DNA of 9,083 nucleotides from an uncultured bacterium. Lineage in GTDB: Bacteria > Verrucomicrobiota > Kiritimatiellia > RFP12 > UBA1067. The translations under genes and the position numbers were made by a program. Under the pieces are notes generated by a model, which saw only the letters and a list, made by a program, of their open reading frames with translations, searched no databases and had not been told where the DNA came from. The stretch lies in NCBI GenBank assembly GCA_946401765.1, contig CAMIVJ010000094.1, positions 1 through 9,083 of the forward strand, in the 5' to 3' direction. Of this stretch, positions 1 to 6,568 are shown piece by piece (the first letter of the stretch is position 1; each line of letters begins with the position of its first letter).

Positions 1-35
1 TTTGGTATCATATATGCGCAAGCATCTTAACCTTC

Positions 36-40
36 GAGGA
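36..40 (+). promoter_or_regulatory. Ribosome binding site of the secreted repeat protein
   Basis: GAGGA lies six bases before ATG at 47 and directly abuts ATG at 41. The usual spacing therefore favours 47 as the start. The upstream in-frame TTG at 2 and ATG at 14 have no such site. Confidence 0.6.
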
Positions 41-46
41 ATGAAA

Positions 47-2080
47 ATGAGAAATGAATGCGCAACAGTGTGGCACGCGTGCCGCTTCGGACGTATGGCG
101 ATCGCAATGGCGGCAATGGCGTGCCTGCCGGCGCAGGCGGTGACGACGCACCACATGCCTCTTGCGGACCTGACCTATTCGGCCAGCTTCATCACACCAG
201 AAGGCGTGCTTGTGTTTCCGGGCAAGACGCTTGCAGACCTCGAGGGCTGCTCCTTCTGGGGACGCATCGGCGGATCGGCCCTCGGCCGCGTAAAGGTTGC
301 GCTTTCCAATGCCGTGCAGGCGTTTCCTGCCGGCGCGACCGGCACAGCCATCGAACGTTACGACTTCGACCTCGTCTCGAATGAAGGCCAGCATCTGAAG
401 GCGGTCCACATCCAGCTGTACAACGGCGAGGGAGGCGTGTATGCGAAGGCCGTCAAGTCATGGTATGTCCAGGCGGGCACGGGCGCTCTGCCCACGATCC
501 GCTACACCGTCGACGCCGCAACGGGCGAGCTGACTTGGAGCGGCGTCTCCGGCATGGGAACCGCAACCGGGCCGAACGTGGGCGGCTATGGAATCGGCGT
601 ATTCGGCGTGGCGCGCCCTCTTACGGCGACGGCGACGCTCGCGTTTCCGGGGCTGAAGGTGGCAGACATTGCGAAGAACGCGCCGGCCAAGATGTCGGTG
701 CGCATTTCCGGAACGTCAATCGGCGAGGCGCTGGGACAGCCCGCCACCATAACGAACGTGGTCGTGACAGCCGGTACGGAGTCCAGCCCAACCGCAATAC
801 GATGCGAGGCGCAATTCATCAACGGCACGTACACGAAGTGCGGCGTGTTTGAGCTGACGGACGGCGACGGCGGCGTGTGTGTGCGGTACACGGGCGGGTA
901 CTACAAGAACGACGTGGCGTATTTCGGCAATCCGTTCCTGAATCCGGACGGAACTCTGGTGAGCGGCGTGGCCAGCATGAATTCCACTCCTTCAACGCTC
1001 TTCGCCAACGGCTACGGACTCTACAATCTCGAGGTGAACGAAGAGGCGCGCGTCGAGTGCGACACTTCGCATGTGTTTGACATGGACACCTATCTTACTG
1101 CTACGGCGCAGCTCGTGTTCCCCGGCGCCACGCTGGCGGAACTGGAAGGGTGCAGGTTCTACGGAATTATGGACGGCTCATCAGTCGGTAACGGGGCTAT
1201 GGTCAGGCCGTCCGCGTATACGCATATAGTGAAACGTTATCCGGAGGACGCGGAGGAGGCAATACAGAAGCTCTTTCTTCAGATGACGCACTGGGATGGC
1301 ACTTATACGAAGAGTGTCGTCGTGGAGCTGACGGAGGGGAACGGCGGCGTCTACGCGCGGGCACTCCTCTCCTCATACGTGAAGGCCAATAGAGTCACGC
1401 AACAGTCTTTCGGCATCACGGAAGAAGGCGGCGTGACAAATTATGTGGGATATACCGGCAATAACGTCGCCACCGCCGATCACACAAGGGATTATGGCAT
1501 AAAGATGCTTGGCGCTACGAAGCTTGTTTCGGGTTCGGCAAGGCTTGCGTTCCCAGGCCTGACCGTCGCCGACATCTTCCGTGGTGAAATTCTGGCCAAG
1601 ACGTGCGGCGCTTCTATGAGCAACTCCGACCAGTTCTACGACCATACCGCCTGCAACCGGGTCATCACGTCCACGGATGCCGAGACTGGCGCCATCACAG
1701 AGTTCCGGGATGAGATGCAGTGCTCAATGGGGTACATCAAATGCGTGGAGCTGCGCTTCACGAACGGCGAAGGCGGCGTCTACGTGCAGCCAGTGCGTGC
1801 CTGCTACGCCGGCTCGCCCTATTCCACCATCGGGCGCATGATGATCGCGAACAACGATTCTGGCGTCGCGAGCGGCGTATCCGGCGGTTCGGTGGCAAGT
1901 TCGTTCTGGACGTCAGGCTACGGCGTGTGCTGCCTTGCGGTGGCTCTTCCGGACGATGCGTCTACCGGCCCCGCGACGGCGGTGTGGAACGGCGGCGACC
2001 CCGCGAACGCCGCGAGCTGGACTTGCAAGGCCGGTGATGGCACGCTCCTTGCGGATACGCTCCCCGACAAGCACACGTAG
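47..2080 (+). CDS. Large exported protein with four internal repeats, cut short by an in-frame TAG
   Basis: The product is 677 residues if translation stops at the TAG. Its role is not recognised. Residues 1-31 form a signal peptide: a basic start, a hydrophobic core GRMAIAMAAMACLP, and an AQA cleavage site. It is therefore exported. Four related units of roughly 145 residues follow. Each opens with a (V/A)FPG-x-(T/K)-(L/V)AD-like motif, has a GEGGVYAK-like motif in the middle and ends in GYG(I/V). They look beta-rich. After unit four comes AVWNGGDPANAASWTC, a WxGG...W linker common just before autotransporter-associated beta-strand repeats. TAG at 2078-2080 falls inside this linker, and the same frame continues to 3262 with the expected downstream domain. 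This is most simply the N-terminal part of a ~1,071-residue surface protein broken by a nonsense change. It carries no recognisable catalytic motif. Confidence 0.75.
   Translation: MRNECATVWHACRFGRMAIAMAAMACLPAQAVTTHHMPLADLTYSASFITPEGVLVFPGKTLADLEGCSFWGRIGGSALGRVKVALSNAVQAFPAGATGTAIERYDFDLVSNEGQHLKAVHIQLYNGEGGVYAKAVKSWYVQAGTGALPTIRYTVDAATGELTWSGVSGMGTATGPNVGGYGIGVFGVARPLTATATLAFPGLKVADIAKNAPAKMSVRISGTSIGEALGQPATITNVVVTAGTESSPTAIRCEAQFINGTYTKCGVFELTDGDGGVCVRYTGGYYKNDVAYFGNPFLNPDGTLVSGVASMNSTPSTLFANGYGLYNLEVNEEARVECDTSHVFDMDTYLTATAQLVFPGATLAELEGCRFYGIMDGSSVGNGAMVRPSAYTHIVKRYPEDAEEAIQKLFLQMTHWDGTYTKSVVVELTEGNGGVYARALLSSYVKANRVTQQSFGITEEGGVTNYVGYTGNNVATADHTRDYGIKMLGATKLVSGSARLAFPGLTVADIFRGEILAKTCGASMSNSDQFYDHTACNRVITSTDAETGAITEFRDEMQCSMGYIKCVELRFTNGEGGVYVQPVRACYAGSPYSTIGRMMIANNDSGVASGVSGGSVASSFWTSGYGVCCLAVALPDDASTGPATAVWNGGDPANAASWTCKAGDGTLLADTLPDKHT
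173..1948 (+). repeat. Four divergent protein-level tandem repeat units
   Basis: Units start near 173, 620, 1091 and 1523, so the period is 430-470 bases. The first half of each has a VFPG or AFPG motif. The middle motif reads NGEGGVYAKA in unit 1 (from 422), DGDGGVCVRY in unit 2 (from 860), GNGGVYARA in unit 3 and NGEGGVYVQP in unit 4 (from 1763). Each unit ends in GYG or DYG. Units 1 and 3 share LEGC after VFPG, while units 2 and 4 share AFPGL-x-VADI. This alternation suggests that a two-unit block was duplicated. The DNA copies are diverged, so the duplication is old. Confidence 0.8.
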
Positions 2081-3262
2081 GTGCTGATCGCCGCGAACGT
2101 CAGCATGACCGCGGATGCGGATCTTACGCCGTACGCCTCCGTGATGACGACCGCAGCCAGCTTCACGATCGACACCGCGGGCCACAAGCTCTACCTCAAG
2201 TCGCTTCATCCCTGGCATGCGACAACGATCACGGACACCGTGGGCGGCGGAGAGCTGCATATGGTCGCTCCGGGTGGCAGATTGACATACAACAACCAGA
2301 TCGCGCTTTCGGGCAGTCTCAAGCTCGTCACAGAGGGAGAAGGGCTTTTCGTGGCGGCGAAGACCGCGCAGACATACACCGGTGGCACGCAGGTCGCTTC
2401 GGGCACGTTTATGTACGATGCGGCTCCGGCCCAATGGCCATTGGGCGGAAACGGCACGGGGAACGCCACAGCGCAGATCGTCACAGTCGATGGCGGAGCG
2501 AGGCTCGACGTCAACGGGAAGACGGGCTTCGGTTACACCACTGTCATCTTCAACGGCGGCACTGTCTATGGCTCGTCGACGCAGTTCAACTGCGCCAAGC
2601 GGCTCACGGCCGATTCCTATCTCACGACGAATGGCGACTTCAAGATGCAGGCTTCGGCGCTTGATCTGGGAGGGTACAGGCTTTCCGTGGACATTCTGCC
2701 CGGAAAGAGCCTCTATCAGGAATGCCCGATAACGGGCTCGGGTGCGATTGACGTGACTCGCGGCGGATGGCTGGTGATGACTTCGACGGACATCGTCGCC
2801 GCGAACGTGGACTTCAAGATCCATTGCGCGCTCAACATCAACAAGGCAATATCCATCCACGACTATTATTCGTGGTATGACAACGAGGAGAACACATGGG
2901 GCGACGCCGCCGCGCTGAAGGTGTACGGTACGTTCACGCCCGCCAGCGAATACTTCACAGCGGCCACCATGATGAACGGCTCAGTGATTGATCTTTCGGC
3001 AAAGACGGAAGTGTGGTCCACGACTTCCAGCTCCAACGGCGGCAACACGTTGTCGTACGAGCAGGGCGGAACGATCTACGTGGATCTCGGCGATCGCGAG
3101 ATGGACTTTTCCACCTCCGACGCGGTGAAGATCGTCTCGTGGGATTCACAGCCCGTAAACGTGAAATTCATGGCGACCGACCGGAAGAGCTACCACGTGG
3201 TTCAGAAGGCCGACGGGCTCTACTGCCTCAATGCCATTGGAACGACGATATACGTCCGCTAA
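2081..3262 (+). pseudogene. C-terminal beta-strand-repeat part of the interrupted exported protein
   Basis: This is 393 codons in the same frame as the upstream gene, beginning immediately after its TAG and ending in TAA. It starts with the second half of the linker fold (VLIAANVSMTADADLTPYAS), so the TAG splits one structural unit. A motif typical of autotransporter-associated beta-strand (PATR) repeats follows: AQTYTGGTQVASGTFMYD. The rest is Gly/Thr/Asn-rich beta sequence ending GTTIYVR. There is no C-terminal beta-barrel, PEP-CTERM-like or T9SS-like signal. GTG at 2081 could in principle reinitiate, but there is no ribosome site before it and no signal peptide, so a separately made product would stay in the cytoplasm. 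Reading frame and composition are intact, so the stop is recent, is read through, or is a sequencing error. Confidence 0.65.
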
Positions 3263-3346
3263 TCACCACCCTAGATGCGGCAACTAATCATTAGGCACTA
3301 AGCACTAGGCACCAGCTGTATTCGGTCAGTGAAATGCAGGGGGTGA
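3263..3346. other. Spacer between the exported-protein gene and the hydrolase remnant
   Basis: No gene is visible. It contains the heptanucleotide array at 3281-3315. No convincing terminator hairpin is seen. The in-frame TGA at 3344-3346 marks the left limit of the open hydrolase remnant. Confidence 0.5.
3281..3315 (+). repeat. Degenerate heptanucleotide tandem array, consensus GCACTAG/A
   Basis: Five consecutive 7-base units can be read: CAACTAA, TCATTAG, GCACTAA, GCACTAG and GCACCAG. The array starts 18 bases after the TAA of the upstream gene. The format resembles the short tandemly repeated repetitive (STRR) heptamers described in cyanobacteria, but the sequence differs from the arrays in the rnf operon. 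Confidence 0.7.
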
Positions 3347-3493
3347 GTGCTGCGAGTGTTCGAAGATGCGCCTGATGCAAACGTAAACGCGGAGCATTAC
3401 GTGCGCCGCACGCTCAAGATCAAGGCAGGCGAACCCCTCAAGGCCAATCTCGCGCCAGGCGGTGGCTTCGCCGCCCGTTTCTCGCCGCTTTGA
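3347..3493 (+). pseudogene. Remnant of a GH97-type glycoside hydrolase (C-terminal tail only)
   Basis: This frame is open for 48 codons and ends in TGA at 3491-3493. The translation includes VFEDAPDANVNAEHYVRR and, near the end, LKANLAPGGGFAARF. The pattern (Y/F)-x-D-x-(P)-(D/N)A...Y...LAPGGGFA is typical of the last ~45 residues of GH97 alpha-glucoside/alpha-galactoside hydrolases, in the C-terminal beta-sandwich after the catalytic barrel. Nothing upstream in any frame continues the match: TGA at 3344-3346 closes the frame and a heptamer array lies before it. A full GH97 gene would need about 2 kb. This is therefore a truncated relic without a plausible start, left by a deletion or rearrangement, or an assembly join. 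Assignment to GH97 is by recall of the family tail. Confidence 0.6.
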
Positions 3494-3518
3494 TCGCGGC
3501 AAAAAGAGAAACCGGAAT

Positions 3519-4424
3519 TCACTTCTTCACGGGCTGGAGAATCCAGCGCTTGTTGTACCAGAACCACTGGCCTGGCGTGCGCTTGATGCCAGCGTCGAGA
3601 AGCGCCATCGCCTCGCGGGTGAGGCGCGCCGCCTCGGCGCGGCGGTCCGTGGCGTCTGGATCGGGACGCAGCGTTGCGAGGTGGTCGAACGTGTGAACAC
3701 CGCCTTCGCGGCGCATTATTGCCACTACCACAGGAGCGCCCGTCGCCACGGCGAAGAGCGCGCCGCCGTGGGACACATTTGCCGTGCCGTTGAGGAAGGG
3801 CACTTCGACGTCGCGCGCGGGCACGCGCAGGTCGGGCAGGATTGCGAAGCCGCGTCCGTTTTTAAGAAGCGCCAGGATGGTGCGCATCACTGATGCATGT
3901 CCGCGCTCCACAACCTCGATGCTTCCGTACTGGCGCTTCATCCACGCATCCACGTATGGGTTGCGCTGGCGGGCCGCAATCGCGGCGAGAGGCAGGCCGT
4001 ACTGCGCCATCGCCCATGCGGCCATGTACCAGTTGCCGGAGTGGGGCACCATTATGACGGCGCCCTTGCCTTCGGCGAGCACTTCGCGCAGACGCTCCGC
4101 GTAGAGAGCGATGTCCTTCACATGGGCGGTGATCCACTTCTTCGTGAGACGTGGCGCTCGGATCATCTCCACCGCGTTCATGAGGATGTTCGCGAGCGAC
4201 TCCTTGCCGATGGCTAGCGCTTCGGAGCGCGACTTCTCGGGGAAGCAGGACGTGATGCGCTCAAGCGTGCGCGCCTTGTGGAAGCCGCATGTCACGGCCG
4301 CTGATGCGAGAAGCCGCGCGCAGGCGCATGCAAGGCGGTATGGCACGGCGTTCACCGCGGCGCATGCGGTGCGCAGCGCGGCGTATTCCAGCAGGTAGAC
4401 GAAGCGTGGCTTGTGCCTTGCCAT
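3519..4424 (-). CDS. LpxL/HtrB-family acyltransferase with altered catalytic motif
   Basis: The product is 301 residues, the normal size for the lipid A late-acyltransferase family. Members move an acyl chain from acyl-ACP onto lipid A precursors, or onto other lipids in distant relatives, at the inner membrane. A hydrophobic N-terminal stretch (about residues 8-45) would anchor it. The active-site segment reads VPHSGNWYMAA, with His128 in the usual HxGNW context. The residue that should be Glu or Asp five places later is Tyr133. LPDLR at 196-200 sits where the family has a conserved LxDQ, so Gln is Leu here. RQRNPYVD (152-159) and the C-terminal WFWYNKRW also fit the family. The ATG lies 3 bases after the rnfG stop with no clear ribosome site, implying coupled translation as the last gene of the rnf operon. 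The fold assignment is firm; activity and substrate are uncertain. Confidence 0.8.
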   Translation of the reverse strand: MARHKPRFVYLLEYAALRTACAAVNAVPYRLACACARLLASAAVTCGFHKARTLERITSCFPEKSRSEALAIGKESLANILMNAVEMIRAPRLTKKWITAHVKDIALYAERLREVLAEGKGAVIMVPHSGNWYMAAWAMAQYGLPLAAIAARQRNPYVDAWMKRQYGSIEVVERGHASVMRTILALLKNGRGFAILPDLRVPARDVEVPFLNGTANVSHGGALFAVATGAPVVVAIMRREGGVHTFDHLATLRPDPDATDRRAEAARLTREAMALLDAGIKRTPGQWFWYNKRWILQPVKK

Positions 4425-4427
4425 GTG

Positions 4428-5402
4428 TCACTTGGCGGGAAGGGTGCGGAGCTTGGAGATGGCGTTCTGCATGGCGGCGGAAAGCGCCGTGCGCTGGGCG
4501 TCCTCCATGTCCGTCATCGTCACCTCGGGCTGGTTGAGGTTGACCTGCGGACGCATTGCCGGAGCCTTGGCGGCCGTGAAGCCGAACAAGATGTGAAGAA
4601 TGATCTTGCCGTTCGGGCCTTTGCCCTCGCCAGTGCCCACCACCGCGTAGCCCACGGCCTTGCCTGCGGCGTCAAGGGCGACGTATGATGGAAAATCGTC
4701 GCCTGCGGCGTCAATCTTTTTGAGCGACGCAGCGGGCTTGGGAAGCACTTTGCGCACGAGATCTTCAGTTAGCGGATTGATCTTGCCCACGGCCTTGCGG
4801 TCGGCCTCCTTGCGTGCGGCCGCTTCGGCGGCAGGGTCGGCTGCGGGCGCCCTGCCTTCGAGACGGTCGATGCGGGCGCAGGCATTGGCGATTGCCTCGC
4901 AAACGGCGCGCGAGGTGATGGTGGCGCCTGTGATGGCGTCAACGTCGCCGCCGTCCTTTTTCACCTTAAGCGCCCTGCCGGACTTGCCGCCGAACTGCGC
5001 GGTGAAGGCGGCGTCGCCGAGCTTTGCGCCGAGTCCGGGTGTTTCGTTCGCCGCAAGCACCTGATACGACACCACATTGCGCTCCGCCGTGAGGCCCACC
5101 ATCAGGCGGATTGTGCCGCCGTAGCCGCTGGCGCTAACGCCGGGCGCGGCGTAGCCGAGCACCTTCGACTTTGCGGCGTCGGCGTAGGCAACGAAGATGA
5201 CGGCCTTTTCGTCGGCGGGGTCCTTGCGCTGATCGATGGCATTCACGCCTGCGGGCAGCACGGCCTTTGCCGCCTTGTTGCTTTTGAGCGTGGCTATGCT
5301 GGCGATACGCTCGCGCGTGATTTCGTTCACGATCGCGAGCACCGCCGCGCATACCGCCGCGATGGCTGTTAGCGAAATTACAAGCTGTGCGATTTTCTTC
5401 AT
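4428..5402 (-). CDS. rnfG: RnfG, extended form with a second FMN-bind-like half
   Basis: RnfG is a membrane-anchored subunit of the Rnf complex facing the periplasm; it carries covalent FMN. One N-terminal membrane helix (residues 7-25) is followed by an FMN-bind domain (about 40-175). The flavinylation motif DAITGATITS lies at 155-164, with Thr161 the expected attachment site for ApbE. NETPGLGAKLGD (119-130) is the usual conserved stretch. RnfG is normally about 190-220 residues, but this one is 324. After an Ala/Glu/Lys-rich linker (185-207), residues 217-278 (RKVLP...VGYAVVGTGEGKGPNGKIIL...) resemble residues 46-107 (KAVLP...LGYAAPGVSASGYGGTIRLM...). The second copy has no GAT motif. ATG 5402 is supported by AGGAG at 5414-5418. 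It lies between rnfD and the acyltransferase gene. Confidence 0.9.
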   Translation of the reverse strand: MKKIAQLVISLTAIAAVCAAVLAIVNEITRERIASIATLKSNKAAKAVLPAGVNAIDQRKDPADEKAVIFVAYADAAKSKVLGYAAPGVSASGYGGTIRLMVGLTAERNVVSYQVLAANETPGLGAKLGDAAFTAQFGGKSGRALKVKKDGGDVDAITGATITSRAVCEAIANACARIDRLEGRAPAADPAAEAAARKEADRKAVGKINPLTEDLVRKVLPKPAASLKKIDAAGDDFPSYVALDAAGKAVGYAVVGTGEGKGPNGKIILHILFGFTAAKAPAMRPQVNLNQPEVTMTDMEDAQRTALSAAMQNAISKLRTLPAK

Positions 5403-5420
5403 GTCCTGATTTTCTCCTAG

Positions 5421-5500
5421 ACTTCAGACTTCGGACTTCAGACCTCGAAACTTAGAAACCTCAAAACCTTGAAACTTCGAACTTTGAACTTCAAACTTAC
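5421..5500. repeat. Degenerate 7-8 bp tandem array between rnfD and rnfG
   Basis: On the plus strand the units are ACTTCAG, ACTTCGG, ACTTCAG, ACCTCGAA, ACTTAGAA, ACCTCAAA, ACCTTGAA, ACTTCGA, ACTTTGA, ACTTCAA and a partial ACTTAC. That is ten full units of 7 or 8 bases without a gap. In the transcribed direction the array starts at the rnfD stop codon (5497-5499) and ends just before the AGGAG ribosome site of rnfG. It accounts for nearly all of the 94-base spacer. Confidence 0.85.
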
Positions 5501-6516
5501 TTCGCGCCGAACGTCTTCGGCTGCGTGAACCGCGAGATGAGTGGCGTGAAGGCGTTCATTATGAGGATTGCGAACGAAACGCCTTCGGGGAAAGAACCCT
5601 GGGTGCGGATAAGCATGGTGAGAAGTCCGCATCCGCAGCCGAATATCAGCTTGCCCTTGGCGGTGATCGGCGATGTCACGTAGTCCGTGGCCATGAAGCA
5701 TGCGCCGAGGATCGCGCCGCCGGAGAGCACATGCACCTCCGCGAGCTTGAGCGCGTTCACGTTCATGCCGTAGTTGAAGAAGGCGTATATGGCGACGGTG
5801 CCGAGGAACGCGGCGGGAATATGCCATGTGATCACGCGGCGGAAGAGCAGGTATGCGGCGCCGGCGAGAAGGGCGAGCGAGCACACCTCGCCGAGGCAGC
5901 CGTTGACGTTGCCGAGGAACGTCGCCTTGAGGAACGAGACGTTCGAGAGGTCGAGCACACGGTCGGCATCTGGCATCTTCTCCCAGGCGGCGGTGGCGAA
6001 TGTCTTCAGGTACTGGAGTGGGGTGGCGGTGGTGACGGCGTCCACGCCGGCCGCGGCCTTCCATGTGGACGAACTCCAGCGAGTCATCGCCTCGGAGAAC
6101 GAGACGAGCATGAACGCGCGCGCGGCGAGGGCTGGGTTGAACGGGTTGTACCCTAGGCCGCCGAACACCTGTTTGCATACACCTATCGCGAACACGCCGC
6201 CAACCGCGGCCATCCAGAGCGGAATGTCCGGCGGCAGGTTGAGCGCGAGCAGAAGTCCCGTCAGAACGGCCGAGAGGTCGCCGATCGTGTTCTCGCGCTT
6301 CATGGCGATGCGCGAGAGGGCCTCCGTGACGATGCACGAGGCGATGCATGTGCCCGCGACGAGCAGCGCCTTCACGCCGAAGAACCACACGCTGCACGCG
6401 AATGCGGGCAGAAGGGCGATGATAACGTCCAGCATGATTCCGCTCACGGACGACTTCGCGTGCGCGTGCGGCGAGCTGGAGAGGATGTAGCGTTCACCTG
6501 TTTGTTTTGGCAGCAT
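5497..6516 (-). CDS. rnfD: RnfD, membrane subunit of the Rnf complex
   Basis: RnfD (NqrB-like) is an integral membrane subunit that carries covalent FMN and takes part in ion-coupled electron transfer. The 339 residues give about nine hydrophobic helices, the family's usual length. Hallmarks are SSSPHAHAKSSVSGIMLDV near the N-terminus, GLGYNPFNPALAARAFML (120-137), FMATDYVTSPIT (274-285) and EGVSFAILIMNAFTPLI near the end. The flavinylation segment is DAVTTATPL at 159-167, with Thr165 the expected FMN site. The position that is usually Gly (S/T-G-A-T) is Thr here. The start ATG at 6516 has only a weak purine stretch (GGGAAA) before it, and no better start was seen. It is third of the five rnf genes present and is followed by rnfG after a repeat-filled gap. 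Confidence 0.93.
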   Translation of the reverse strand: MLPKQTGERYILSSSPHAHAKSSVSGIMLDVIIALLPAFACSVWFFGVKALLVAGTCIASCIVTEALSRIAMKRENTIGDLSAVLTGLLLALNLPPDIPLWMAAVGGVFAIGVCKQVFGGLGYNPFNPALAARAFMLVSFSEAMTRWSSSTWKAAAGVDAVTTATPLQYLKTFATAAWEKMPDADRVLDLSNVSFLKATFLGNVNGCLGEVCSLALLAGAAYLLFRRVITWHIPAAFLGTVAIYAFFNYGMNVNALKLAEVHVLSGGAILGACFMATDYVTSPITAKGKLIFGCGCGLLTMLIRTQGSFPEGVSFAILIMNAFTPLISRFTQPKTFGAK

Positions 6517-6544
6517 CTTTGATTTCCCGTTTCAAGTTGTCCTT

Positions 6545-6568
6545 AAACTTTCAAACCTTCAAACCTTC
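6545..6568. repeat. Octamer tandem repeat at the rnfC/rnfD junction
   Basis: Three contiguous plus-strand octamers are seen: AAACTTTC, AAACCTTC and AAACCTTC. They belong to the same family as the array at 5421-5500. The rnfC stop codon (6559-6561) and last codons lie inside the repeat, so the array has run into the gene end. The remaining 28 bases to rnfD hold no clear repeat. Confidence 0.7.

Noticed and set aside
2078..2080. Genome-wide reassignment of TAG to an amino acid
   Set aside because: Only one in-frame TAG is seen, and bacterial TAG reassignment is rare. A single nonsense change or base error explains it; it is listed only as an open possibility.
1913..2860. Long minus-strand open frame (315 codons) opposite the exported-protein gene
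   Set aside because: The translation is Arg/His-rich with no family features. It mirrors the high-GC codon pattern of the plus-strand gene, whose frame shows clear domain motifs.
3459..3476. GC-rich inverted repeat (GGCG...CGCC) as a transcription terminator
   Set aside because: It lies inside the hydrolase relic's Gly-Gly-Gly-Phe-Ala-Ala coding stretch and has no following T run. No convincing terminator was found in 3494-3518.
5421..5500. CRISPR array or phage attachment site
   Set aside because: The units are 7-8 bases, contiguous and without spacers, with no cas genes, integrase or tRNA nearby.
5438..6397. Minus-strand open frame of 319 codons overlapping rnfD in another frame
   Set aside because: It is Arg/His-rich shadow sequence; the rnfD frame has the membrane helices and hallmark motifs.
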